49,596 bases of DNA from Patescibacteria group bacterium. Its GTDB lineage: Bacteria > Patescibacteriota > Minisyncoccia > Minisyncoccales > JAHCRE01. The stretch spans positions 1 to 49,596 of the forward strand of contig JAHCRF010000004.1 in the NCBI GenBank assembly GCA_020148055.1, written 5' to 3'. Positions 16,186 through 23,902 of this stretch are shown here, one piece after another. The position numbers and the translations under genes were made by a program. Positions within the stretch are counted from its first letter, which is position 1; each line of letters starts with the position of its first letter. A model generated the notes under the pieces. The model was not told the origin of the DNA, did no database searches, and worked only from the letters and a program-made list of their open reading frames with translations.

Positions 16186-16398
16186 TTATCTAACCCTGGT
16201 CATTTTAGAGCCACACTCTGGGCAAACCTCAGTATAGCAAGGTACTCCTCTCTTATGAGGGATTTTTGTCTTACATCGCGGGCATACACAAAAATCTCCA
16301 GGTCCTAAACCAGAACCGCCAGGCTGACGGCCACGGCCACCTCTCCCAGGTGCTCTAAATCTACCACCAGGAGGAATTGAAGGGATTCTTTTTGGCAT
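16186..16398 (-). CDS. Gly/Arg-rich zinc-ribbon small protein
   Basis: A 70-aa protein in two parts. The first 33 residues are rich in Gly, Arg and Pro and probably disordered. The rest is a compact zinc ribbon with CVCPRC and CPEC knuckles plus a HKRGVPCY stretch. It lies 1 nt after the Trp/Gly/Arg-rich gene and 5 nt before the NifX gene. The family name is not certain. A ribbon that recognises RNA, protein or metal is possible, and the tight coupling implies a role with the NifX protein. Confidence 0.75.
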   Translation of the reverse strand: MPKRIPSIPPGGRFRAPGRGGRGRQPGGSGLGPGDFCVCPRCKTKIPHKRGVPCYTEVCPECGSKMTRVR

Positions 16399-16399
16399 A

Positions 16400-16714
16400 T
16401 TATTTTTTCCCTTTTTTAGTTTCTAATTCTTTCAATCTTTCTTCAATGGCTTTCATTTCTTCTCGCAAAGTTTTAAGCTCTTCAGTCAATATTTTTTTCT
16501 CTTCCTTTGGAGCAGGTTGCGGTGGATAGGGATAATCTTGTCCATATTCAGGATAAGTCCACCACCAGCGAGGGAGCCAGGGAAACCTAAAACATCGACC
16601 CCAACCTCTCCCCCGGCCCCTTCCCCATCCTCTTCCCCATCCCCAACCTGGACCATATGGTGGCCAGTAAGGAGGATTATATTCGGGAGGATTAGTTTTA
16701 TTTGAATTAGCCAT
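16400..16714 (-). CDS. Trp/Gly/Arg-rich low-complexity protein with C-terminal coiled coil (DUF5320-like)
   Basis: A 104-aa protein. Residues about 8-65 are a low-complexity tract of Pro, Tyr, Trp, Gly and Arg with repeating GWGRG units and a single Cys. Residues about 70-104 form a charged coiled coil (EELKTLREEMKAIEERLKEL). The layout resembles DUF5320 proteins found beside NifX/MinD genes. The aromatic-arginine tract is typical of proteins that self-assemble or condense, and the coiled coil suggests oligomers. It is the first gene after the promoter at 16761-16788. Function is unknown; a scaffold for Fe-S or thioferrate storage is a hypothesis. Confidence 0.75.
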   Translation of the reverse strand: MANSNKTNPPEYNPPYWPPYGPGWGWGRGWGRGRGRGWGRCFRFPWLPRWWWTYPEYGQDYPYPPQPAPKEEKKILTEELKTLREEMKAIEERLKELETKKGKK

Positions 16715-16754
16715 AATAACTTTTTATTTAAAATATTATTCGACCTTTTTATAT

Positions 16755-16772
16755 TATGAGTATATACCCATA
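16755..16772. promoter_or_regulatory. Palindromic operator over the -10 box
   Basis: TATG-A-GTATATAC-C-CATA is an 18-bp inverted repeat with one mismatched pair, centred on the -10 element of the promoter for the Trp/Gly/Arg-rich gene. Its position predicts repression. The regulator is unknown; DUF134 in the same operon is a candidate. Confidence 0.5.
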
Positions 16773-16788
16773 ACTATAGACCTGTCAA
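16761..16788 (-). promoter_or_regulatory. Promoter of the NifX/MinD/GDH operon
   Basis: Consensus TTGACA (16783-16788), 16-nt spacer, TATATA (16761-16766) on the - strand. The start would be near 16754, giving a leader of about 40 nt to the ATG at 16714. It lies just after the mnmA stop, so this operon can be expressed separately from the Isc genes upstream. Confidence 0.7.
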
Positions 16789-16798
16789 GTGCTTTTAA

Positions 16799-17905
16799 TC
16801 AACAGGGGCCAATAATTATTCCCCCACCTAAAACCTCCTGATTTTTGTAAAAAACTACTGACTGGCCAGGAGTTATTGCTCGCTGAGGTTTGTCGAATTT
16901 TAGATGATAGATATTAGATTTTAGATAATAGACGGTTGCTGGCGAGGCTCTGTGTCGATATCTTATCTTAGCTTTTATTCTCAATGGTAATTTTGGAGCT
17001 TTTCCCGAAATCCAGTTAACATCTTTAGCCAAAAGTTCTCTTTTATACAAATCTTTTTCATTTTTAGTAACAATTAAAAGATTTTCCTTTTGATTTTTAT
17101 CTAAAACATAATGAGGACCACCAGGAAGTTCTATTCCTTTTCTTTGGCCAATAGTGTAAAAACATACCCCCTGATGTTGCCCAACAATTTTTCTTGCCCC
17201 GTAGTGAACTTGTTCTACTATGGGGCCTGGTTTTGCTTTGAGATGCTGCTTTAAAAAATCATTTACTGTTGTTTTTATAAAACAAATTTCCATGGATTCT
17301 GGAATATTAAGAACTGGCAACTTTAACTTTTTTGCCAATTTTCTAACTCTATCTTTGGTATATTCTCCAATTGAAAACAAAATATGCTTTAATTGATTTT
17401 GATTTAACATCCAAAGAAAATAAGACTGGTCTTTATTTTCATCTTTTGCTTTTAATAATTTGTAATTTTTGCTTTTTGCTTTCTGATTTTTGATTTCGTG
17501 CTTTAGGGCGTAGTGGCCAGTTGCTACATAATCTGCTTCCAAAGCCAGGGCTTTTTCCAGCAGGATCCCAAATTTTATTTTTTTGTTACAAACAACGCAG
17601 GGATTTGGAGTTCTACCTGTTTTATGTTCTTTTAAAAAATAATCGACAATTCCTTTTTTAAATTCTTTTTCAAAATTAAAAACATAAAAAGGGAGACTCA
17701 AGATTTTAGCTACTTGTCTTGCTCTTTTTTCAGCTTCTGGAGAACAACACCGGTTCCAGGAACCCCTCAGGTCGGCTTCTGACCAAAACTTCATAAAAAT
17801 TCCAATAACATCAAAACCAGCCCTTTTTAAAAGGGCAGCAGCTACTGATGAATCGATACCGCCAGACATTGCCACTATTACTCTTTTTGATCTCAATTTT
17901 CTCAT
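16799..17905 (-). CDS. mnmA: tRNA-specific 2-thiouridylase
   Basis: Thiolates uridine 34 of tRNAs for Lys, Glu and Gln using sulfur relayed from IscS. The 368-aa chain has the PP-loop SGGIDSS (14-20), the catalytic Cys in NPCVVCNKKIKF and the second Cys in SMEICFI. Its ATG shares one base with the iscU stop (TAATG), so translation is coupled. Two AT-rich oligomer stretches inside the gene (about 17451-17490 and 16897-16940) encode Lys/Asn- and Tyr/Leu-rich segments that look like tolerated insertions. Confidence 0.95.
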   Translation of the reverse strand: MRKLRSKRVIVAMSGGIDSSVAAALLKRAGFDVIGIFMKFWSEADLRGSWNRCCSPEAEKRARQVAKILSLPFYVFNFEKEFKKGIVDYFLKEHKTGRTPNPCVVCNKKIKFGILLEKALALEADYVATGHYALKHEIKNQKAKSKNYKLLKAKDENKDQSYFLWMLNQNQLKHILFSIGEYTKDRVRKLAKKLKLPVLNIPESMEICFIKTTVNDFLKQHLKAKPGPIVEQVHYGARKIVGQHQGVCFYTIGQRKGIELPGGPHYVLDKNQKENLLIVTKNEKDLYKRELLAKDVNWISGKAPKLPLRIKAKIRYRHRASPATVYYLKSNIYHLKFDKPQRAITPGQSVVFYKNQEVLGGGIIIGPC

Positions 17906-18411
17906 TATTTCTCTAGAATCTTCTTTTCCAAATTAACATATTCTTTATATCTCTCTTCTATTATTTTTAGATGTTTTTGGATTTTCTTATGCCTTTCTTG
18001 AAGTTCTTTTGGGATTGGTAATTTATTTTTAAAAAGATAGTCAAATATCGATTCATGTAAGGCATCATCAGCAAGAATCGAACAATGCACTTTAATTAAG
18101 GGTAACTTTCCACTCATTTTCAAAACGTCATCTTTTGTAATTTTAAGAGCTTCTTCTAAAGTTTTTCCTTTAGCTAGAGTGGTTATTATACTGCTAACAG
18201 CGATAGCAACAACGCAGCCGAAGGTTTGAAATTTCAGATCAACGATTTTTCTCTTTCCGGTTTTCTGATCTTCTTTAACTTTAATGTAAAGCCAGATAAC
18301 GTCACCGCAAATTAAATTACCCACCTTTCCTACCCCATCGGGATTTTCCATTTTTCCCATGTTCTTAGGGCTCTTAAAATGTTCCATTATTTTTTTAGAA
18401 TAAATATCCAT
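17905..18411 (-). CDS. iscU: Fe-S cluster scaffold IscU/NifU-N with C-terminal extension
   Basis: Scaffold on which IscS-derived sulfur and iron form [2Fe-2S] clusters. All three ligand cysteines are present: C35 in ICGD with Asp37, C66 in TFGC and C110 in VHCSIL. Typical IscU ends near residue 128. This one continues to 168 aa with a Lys/Glu-rich helical extension of about 40 residues, probably a coiled coil. The canonical serine-rich loop after C66 is altered (CVVAIAVSS). It lies 2 nt after iscS and overlaps mnmA by one base. Confidence 0.92.
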   Translation of the reverse strand: MDIYSKKIMEHFKSPKNMGKMENPDGVGKVGNLICGDVIWLYIKVKEDQKTGKRKIVDLKFQTFGCVVAIAVSSIITTLAKGKTLEEALKITKDDVLKMSGKLPLIKVHCSILADDALHESIFDYLFKNKLPIPKELQERHKKIQKHLKIIEERYKEYVNLEKKILEK

Positions 18412-18413
18412 GT

Positions 18414-19604
18414 CTAGATTTCAAAATTTTTTTTAAAAGGAGAAATTTTTCTTAATCTTTTTATTATTTTTGGTAATATTTTTAGGATATGGTTGATGTC
18501 TTTCTCTTTTGTCCATCTTCCCAAAGTTAATCTCAAAGAACCGTGAGCTTCATAAGGTTTTAAACCTATTGCTAAAAGACCATGGCTGGGCTCTAATTTG
18601 GCTGAGGAACAGGCAGATCCAGTTGAGGCTGAAATCCCATGAAGATCGAGTTGAATAACCAAGGATTCTCCTTCAATAAAAGAAAACCAAAAGTTGGTAT
18701 TATTTGGAAGCCTCTTTTTTGGATGACCATTTAAATAAGATCCTTCAATGTTCTCTAAAACTCCTTTTATCAATTTATCTCTTAAGTTTGTCAATCTCTT
18801 TTCTTCTTTTTTCATTTCTTTTTCGCAAATTCTGGTTGCCTTGGCAAAACCAATAATTGCTGGAATGTTAACTGTACTTGATCTCAATCCAAATTCATGA
18901 CCACCGCCGTGCAAGATTGGCTCAATTTTAGTCCCTTCCCTAATAAATAATAAGGCTGCCCCTTTTGGGCCATACATTTTGTGGGAAGAGGCAGATAATA
19001 AATCTATATTCATTTTATTTACATCTATTGAAACTTTTCCAAAACTTTGGGCACAATCTGTATGAAAATAAACACCTTTTTCTTTACAAGTCCTTCCAAT
19101 CTCTTCAATTGGCTGGATAGTCCCTATTTCGTTTGAGGCGTGGATTATTGAAACTAAAATGGTATCTTTTTTTGTTGTCTTTTTAAGATCATTAAGATTA
19201 ATCAGGCCATATCTATTAACTGGCAGTTTAGTTATTTTAAACCCCTGAGTTTTTAACCATTTTGCGGTTTCCAGAATACAGGGGTGCTCAATTTTTGAAA
19301 TTATAATATGTCTCCCTTTTTTTTGATTGGCAAGGGCGATTCCTTTTAAAGCCAGATTATTACTTTCAGTTGCTGAGGCCGTAAAAATTATTTCTCTTGG
19401 CTTAGCTTTTATCAAACTAGCAACGGCTTCTCTGCTTTCTTCCAAAGCCTGTTTAGCTTCCTGACCAAAACTATGCAAAGACATGGTATTGCCAAATTTC
19501 TCTGAAAAATAAGGTAGCATGGCTCTAATGACTTGAGGATCAACTGGCGTTGTAGCAGCGTAGTCAAGGTAAATTCTTTTAATTTTTCTTTTCATATTGT
19601 TCAA
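18414..19604 (-). CDS. iscS: Cysteine desulfurase
   Basis: PLP enzyme that strips sulfur from cysteine for Fe-S clusters and tRNA thiolation. The 396-aa chain shows the DYAATTP start, the PLP lysine K209 in SSHKMYGPKG and the catalytic C332 in STGSACSSAK. The in-frame ATG nine bases downstream is also possible, giving 393 aa. It is preceded by DUF1858 and followed by iscU and mnmA, a complete sulfur relay to clusters and tRNA. Confidence 0.96.
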   Translation of the reverse strand: MNNMKRKIKRIYLDYAATTPVDPQVIRAMLPYFSEKFGNTMSLHSFGQEAKQALEESREAVASLIKAKPREIIFTASATESNNLALKGIALANQKKGRHIIISKIEHPCILETAKWLKTQGFKITKLPVNRYGLINLNDLKKTTKKDTILVSIIHASNEIGTIQPIEEIGRTCKEKGVYFHTDCAQSFGKVSIDVNKMNIDLLSASSHKMYGPKGAALLFIREGTKIEPILHGGGHEFGLRSSTVNIPAIIGFAKATRICEKEMKKEEKRLTNLRDKLIKGVLENIEGSYLNGHPKKRLPNNTNFWFSFIEGESLVIQLDLHGISASTGSACSSAKLEPSHGLLAIGLKPYEAHGSLRLTLGRWTKEKDINHILKILPKIIKRLRKISPFKKNFEI

Positions 19605-19619
19605 ATAAAAAAGTGAAGA

Positions 19620-19832
19620 TTAAAATTTCTTTATTTTCTCGTTCAATTCTTTAAGCAAATTACCAAGATCAATTCCATAGATTTCGCAGATATCTCCAAT
19701 TTTTAAATTCTCCATTTCGTATTTAACAAAAGGACAACCCAAACAGGGTAAATTATATTTTGCTAAAATTTCCTTAGCTTCTGGAAATTTAAAAATCTCA
19801 GTCAAGGTTGTATCCTTTGTAATTTTTGACAT
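19620..19832 (-). CDS. DUF1858 small protein
   Basis: A 70-aa protein with the DUF1858 pattern: a TTLTEIFKFPEAKEILAKYNLPCLGCP segment whose C-L-G-C pair is conserved, followed by the KIGDICEIYGIDL helix. Related domains form the N-terminus of ScdA/RIC Fe-S repair proteins, suggesting help in cluster repair or thiol chemistry. It lies 15 nt upstream of iscS. Confidence 0.85.
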   Translation of the reverse strand: MSKITKDTTLTEIFKFPEAKEILAKYNLPCLGCPFVKYEMENLKIGDICEIYGIDLGNLLKELNEKIKKF

Positions 19833-19863
19833 ATTTCCCCCTTCTGACTTTTAATATTGTCTT

Positions 19864-20943
19864 TTAAAGAAGAATATTAAATATGTATCCCAAAATCAGA
19901 ATCTGTGGAACTGTTATAAGTGGGAGCCACAAAGCAGCTCTCTTACCAATGTTAGACCAAATCAATCCTATCTCTGTATAATCTGTTGCTACCCCTGCCA
20001 TCAAGAATACAAAAGAATTACCAAAAGCCCCTGTCTGTCTAAAAATTTCAAATGCCATTGGTGATGAACCCTCTGAGCATACCTCTATTATTGTTGCTAA
20101 GATCAGTGTTATTAATAGACCGAGTAAAGTCGGGCCCATATAATTCATAAAGAAGTCCTGAGGGATATATGCTCTCGCGACTGACGCCAAAAACATTCCA
20201 ATCAAAATCCACCATAAAACCATCCTTGTCAATTCCCAGGAACCTTTTAGAATACCAATACTATCTTTCTTCAAGTTATCTGGAGTAAACTTATATCCCT
20301 TCCATCTTCTTTTGATGTCTTTTAAAATTGAGAAGTCTTCCTCAATTTTAACCCCGTGTTTATTACATTCTATCAAACCTCTTCTATCTAATATTTGATA
20401 AATCAAACCAGTAACTATAGCAATAATAATTGCGAAGCCAATAAAAAATAATGCTTTAACGCCAAAGAATCCAAACAATATGATCGTGATTGGTAAATTA
20501 GCCCATGGAGAAGCTAATAAAAAGGCAATAACTGCTGGGGTAGAAGCACCTTTTTTATAAAGTTCCATTGATATAGCAAGAATTCCATGTGAACATGCAG
20601 ACATCAAAAACCCAAAACCAACAGAATAAAATATGGTGCTCTTTTTATGCTGGGCTAAATATTTTGAAATGTATTTTCTTGGAATGAAATGATCGATAAA
20701 TCCTCCAAGAAGCAAACCAACTATAATAGCCAACCAAATCATCTTAACATAGTCATAGAAAGAAAAAATCAAGTCATGAAGGATGGTTATACCAAAATAA
20801 TCAAGAATAAAATGGGTTATTTGAATTACAACTAAACCAAAGACGACCAAGAAAATTTTTTCTCTGTACCATCTTCCAGGTTTAGCACTACAAACCTCAC
20901 TACAAAAAGGGGTTCTTTTATTCACACCACTTTCGTTTCTCAT
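19864..20943 (-). CDS. COG0701 (UPF0718/ArsP-like) membrane permease
   Basis: A 359-aa polytopic protein with about ten hydrophobic segments in two homologous halves. The first half has SACSHGILAI followed by SPWANLP. The second has EVCSEGSSP with a matching polar pair. These are COG0701 permease hallmarks; the characterised member ArsP exports methylated arsenicals and other members are linked to thiol or metal compounds. An N-terminal FCSEVC motif is unusual. It overlaps cutA by 4 nt. Confidence 0.85.
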   Translation of the reverse strand: MRNESGVNKRTPFCSEVCSAKPGRWYREKIFLVVFGLVVIQITHFILDYFGITILHDLIFSFYDYVKMIWLAIIVGLLLGGFIDHFIPRKYISKYLAQHKKSTIFYSVGFGFLMSACSHGILAISMELYKKGASTPAVIAFLLASPWANLPITIILFGFFGVKALFFIGFAIIIAIVTGLIYQILDRRGLIECNKHGVKIEEDFSILKDIKRRWKGYKFTPDNLKKDSIGILKGSWELTRMVLWWILIGMFLASVARAYIPQDFFMNYMGPTLLGLLITLILATIIEVCSEGSSPMAFEIFRQTGAFGNSFVFLMAGVATDYTEIGLIWSNIGKRAALWLPLITVPQILILGYIFNILL

Positions 20944-21257
20944 TTTGTCTCTTTATCAATCCATTTTAAAAATTTTGGATAACCTTTTTCGATTGATAAT
21001 GAAATTATACAAGGGATATCATAAGAATGTAATTCTTTTGCTCTTTTAATAACTTTATCAACCAATTCATCTTTTGTTTTAACTATCAGGGCTACTTCAC
21101 CTTCTCTTTGAATTTTTCTTTCCCAGCGATAAATCGATTTTATAGGGAATATATTAACACATGCTGCCAATCTTTCTTCAACCAATACTTCAGCTATTCT
21201 CTTGGCCTCTTTTCCATCAGTAGTTGTGATATAGATTAATTTATACATCCTATTCAA
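20940..21257 (-). CDS. cutA: CutA1 divalent-cation tolerance protein
   Basis: A 105-aa trimeric ferredoxin-like fold protein linked to divalent metal tolerance. The LAACVNIFP and SIYRWERKIQ motifs are conserved, as is the C-terminal YPKFLKWI. It overlaps the permease gene by 4 nt and the VIT1-family gene by 8 nt, so the three metal-related genes are translationally coupled. Confidence 0.94.
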   Translation of the reverse strand: MNRMYKLIYITTTDGKEAKRIAEVLVEERLAACVNIFPIKSIYRWERKIQREGEVALIVKTKDELVDKVIKRAKELHSYDIPCIISLSIEKGYPKFLKWIDKETK

Positions 21258-21753
21258 ATGCTTTGGATATTAAATTACCGAGCCAATGGGAAATGACAAT
21301 GACAAATAGGGCTAATAAAATATGCTCAGAGATGAGTTTTATTGGACGCTCAGCCTTGATTTTAGCAATATAGAAATTCAAAACTATCAGGAGTAATACT
21401 CCCCACAAAACAGCAACAAAAATAGCAATTTTTAAAGGAAAAAGTAAAACAGGGATAGCAAAGGTTAAACTAAATCCAGAAACTGAGAGAAAAGCAAAAA
21501 GAGTGGTGAGCCAAACTTCCTTTGGAGCATGCTTTGATCTTCTTTTCTCGATTTCTGATTCTTCAACCAGATGTAAGCCCATAGCATCAGATAATCCGTC
21601 AGCTATCGCTATAATTATAATTCCAGCAACAACTGCTAATTTTGAGGAAGTAGCAGCAGATAATCCAACAATCATCCCTAAACTTGTAATCACTGCTGAA
21701 GTCAAACCAAAAGAAATTCCCGTAATTAATTGATGAGAATGTTTTTGAAGCAT
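21250..21753 (-). CDS. VIT1/CCC1-family transporter
   Basis: Membrane transporter of the vacuolar iron/manganese family, about 167 aa with four to five helices. The glycine-rich ITGISFGLTSAVITSLGMIVGL first helix and ADGLSDAMGLHL second helix, with Asp, Glu and His positions used in metal passage, support this. I prefer the ATG at 21753, because the longer frame from 21780 would start inside a palindromic element. It leads the coupled VIT1-CutA-COG0701 trio, likely moving Fe(II) or Mn(II). Confidence 0.8.
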   Translation of the reverse strand: MLQKHSHQLITGISFGLTSAVITSLGMIVGLSAATSSKLAVVAGIIIIAIADGLSDAMGLHLVEESEIEKRRSKHAPKEVWLTTLFAFLSVSGFSLTFAIPVLLFPLKIAIFVAVLWGVLLLIVLNFYIAKIKAERPIKLISEHILLALFVIVISHWLGNLISKAFE

Positions 21754-21770
21754 TTTTAGCCGTAATGAGC

Positions 21771-21903
21771 GAGGCAGCAAGACTCAAAGTAGCTTTCGCA
21801 GGCTTGTCAGTATGGTTCCGCTGAAGGCGGATGACAAGCCGAGAACGCAGGCTGCCGAATCTCGCTGGGATTCGGACAGCTGATACTTTGAGGATTGGCT
21901 GCC
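21771..21903. repeat. Large cloverleaf-like palindromic element
   Basis: Outer imperfect arms (21771-21791 with 21884-21903) share GGCAGC and CTCAAAGTA and enclose two hairpins. The first is GGCTTGTCA/TGACAAGCC (21801-21809 with 21832-21840) with an inner TCCGC/GCGGA. The second is GCTG-CCGAATC/GATTCGG-CAGC (21851-21880). It fills nearly all of the SDR-VIT1 gap and would fold into a three-way junction in the mRNA. Confidence 0.75.
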
Positions 21904-21917
21904 GAGCAATTATCCTG

Positions 21918-22679
21918 CTATCCAGCAAGCCAACCGCCGTCAATAACCACTGTAGAGCCGGTCATATAAGAACTTTCTCCTGAGACTAAAAACAAAACTA
22001 AATTGGAAACCTCTTCTGGTTTTCCAACTCGGCGCATTGGAAGTCTGGCCAACATTGCTTCCATTGTTTTTGGGTCTTTTCTCACTGGATCAATCATTGG
22101 GGTCTCAATCATTCCCGGAGCAATAGTGTTAACTCGGATATTATAAGGAGCTAACTCTACTGCTGAAGCTTCGGTCATGGCTGCAATTCCTCCTTTTGAA
22201 GCGCAATAGTGAACAATATTGGGGAAACCAATTCCTTGCTGTCCCATGGCCACTGAAGCAATATTTATAATTACCCCTGCCTTTTGCTTTGCCATTTCTT
22301 TGGCTACTGCCTGGGTACACAAAAAATATCCTTTTAAATTGATATCCAAAGTCCTGTCCCAATCTTCCTCGGTTAACTCCAAAAATGGTTTGAATTGACA
22401 AATTCCGGCATTGTTTACCAAAATATCTATTTTGCCAAATTTCTCAATTGTTTTTTTAACCATCTCATCCACTTCTTCTTTTTTTGAAACATCACATTTT
22501 ACAGCAAGAGCTTGACCTCCTTCTTTTTTAATTTCTCCTACTACGACTTTACAATCTTCTTTTGAAATATCCGAAACCACTACTTTTGCTCCGGCTTTAG
22601 CTAAAACCAAGGCATGACTTTTACCCATCCCTTGCCGAGCACCAGTAATAATAGCTACTTTATCTTTTAGTTCAAACAT
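21918..22679 (-). CDS. Short-chain dehydrogenase/reductase
   Basis: NAD(P)-dependent classical SDR, 253 aa. It has the TGARQGMG dinucleotide loop, NNAG, a catalytic serine in NIASVAM, the YCASK Tyr/Lys pair and the C-terminal TVVIDGGW. Closest in pattern to FabG-like 3-oxoacyl reductases and glucose dehydrogenases; the substrate cannot be told. Its place between the thioredoxin-like membrane protein and the metal transporters gives no clear pathway. Confidence 0.9.
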   Translation of the reverse strand: MFELKDKVAIITGARQGMGKSHALVLAKAGAKVVVSDISKEDCKVVVGEIKKEGGQALAVKCDVSKKEEVDEMVKKTIEKFGKIDILVNNAGICQFKPFLELTEEDWDRTLDINLKGYFLCTQAVAKEMAKQKAGVIINIASVAMGQQGIGFPNIVHYCASKGGIAAMTEASAVELAPYNIRVNTIAPGMIETPMIDPVRKDPKTMEAMLARLPMRRVGKPEEVSNLVLFLVSGESSYMTGSTVVIDGGWLAG

Positions 22680-22737
22680 ATAGATTTTATTTTACTTATT
22701 TTTAAATTTTGGTTCGACCTTTGGCAAATTTTTAAAG

Positions 22738-23880
22738 TCATCCAAACATCAAAAGTTCGGGTTTAAATATTAGCAAAACTCCTAAAATAAATATTAATAA
22801 TCCTCCAATCAAAGTGGCCCAATAATTGTATTTTTCAGTAAAATCAACCCTACTCAGAGTGATCATTGCCAAAGAAAAAATTATTAAATCATCTAACATA
22901 AAAACAAAAGTATAAAGTAAAAGATAGAAATAATAACTAAAGGTGCTTAAGGAGTTAACGGCTAGGATTCGAGTATAAATAGCTGGCAAACCGGCTGAGC
23001 AAAAAAATTCAACCAAGTTTACTCCTAAAGCTAAAATAATTAATCCACCTATCATTGCCAAAGTAAATGGAGATGTAACTATTTTTTCGGCTCTTTCCTT
23101 TAATCCGTACTCAATTCTTGATTTCACCCCTAAAACTTTACAAACGCCGGGATGATAAGTAATAAAATTTTTAATTTGCCAAACTCCTACTCCAATTGCC
23201 AAGATTCCAATTAAGATTCTGGTTAAATTTACATAACTTATTGCCAAGAATAAATTTAACCAAGCAGTTAAAATCAAGTAATAGACAATACCAGAAGCTG
23301 CAATAAATATTCCTCCTACCAGCCACATTTTCTTTCGAGATCGAGTATTTATTAGAAGGGCAATTAAAAATAGCAAAACCCACATGGCACAGGGATTTAA
23401 TCCATCTAAAGCTCCTAAAACCACAGTAAGAGTTGGTAGAGATAATTGGAAAAGGTCAATTTCACCAAAAAAGGGAATTTTAATTTTATGAGAAATTTCT
23501 CCCTCCTGTCCTAAACACTCTTTCAGACAATTTTCGATGTTTTCAGCAATCTGCTGACTAAAACCAACGAAATATCTAGTAGGGGTAAAGGTTACCGGCA
23601 CCCGTCCTTGTTCTCCTTTTAATACTTGATATTTTTCATAAAAATTTTTTAGAATTTTTTGATTTTCCGGATAGCGAGTTACTTCGTATTGTTTTATCTC
23701 AATTTCTGGATATTTTTTCTCTAATTCCTCTAAAAATATTTTTTCTTCGGCACAATGAGGGCAAGTAACACTATAGAAAAAATGAATCTCAATTCGATTT
23801 TCTTGAGCCAGAATTAAGTCAACTTTCATTAAAGAACTTAAGAAAAAGATGGTGAATAATATCAAGAAAAATTTTTTCAT
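22738..23880 (-). CDS. Thioredoxin-like domain fused to CcdA/DsbD-like membrane domain
   Basis: A 380-aa protein. A signal-anchor segment (residues 4-25) is followed by an extracytoplasmic thioredoxin-like domain with C40-P-H-C43. About six to seven membrane helices then start at GALDGLNPCAMWV, where the NPC motif matches CcdA/DsbD electron-transfer modules. It would carry electrons across the membrane to reduce disulfides outside, or the reverse. It follows rrf2 by 22 nt, so an Fe-S or redox signal probably controls it. Confidence 0.82.
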   Translation of the reverse strand: MKKFFLILFTIFFLSSLMKVDLILAQENRIEIHFFYSVTCPHCAEEKIFLEELEKKYPEIEIKQYEVTRYPENQKILKNFYEKYQVLKGEQGRVPVTFTPTRYFVGFSQQIAENIENCLKECLGQEGEISHKIKIPFFGEIDLFQLSLPTLTVVLGALDGLNPCAMWVLLFLIALLINTRSRKKMWLVGGIFIAASGIVYYLILTAWLNLFLAISYVNLTRILIGILAIGVGVWQIKNFITYHPGVCKVLGVKSRIEYGLKERAEKIVTSPFTLAMIGGLIILALGVNLVEFFCSAGLPAIYTRILAVNSLSTFSYYFYLLLYTFVFMLDDLIIFSLAMITLSRVDFTEKYNYWATLIGGLLIFILGVLLIFKPELLMFG

Positions 23881-23902
23881 ATTTCAAATTAATAAAATAT
23901 TC

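Noticed and set aside
21599-21943. 114-codon - strand ORF across the palindromic element
   Set aside because: Runs through the palindrome in another frame of the VIT1 gene; its Arg-rich composition is that of the repeat, not of a protein.
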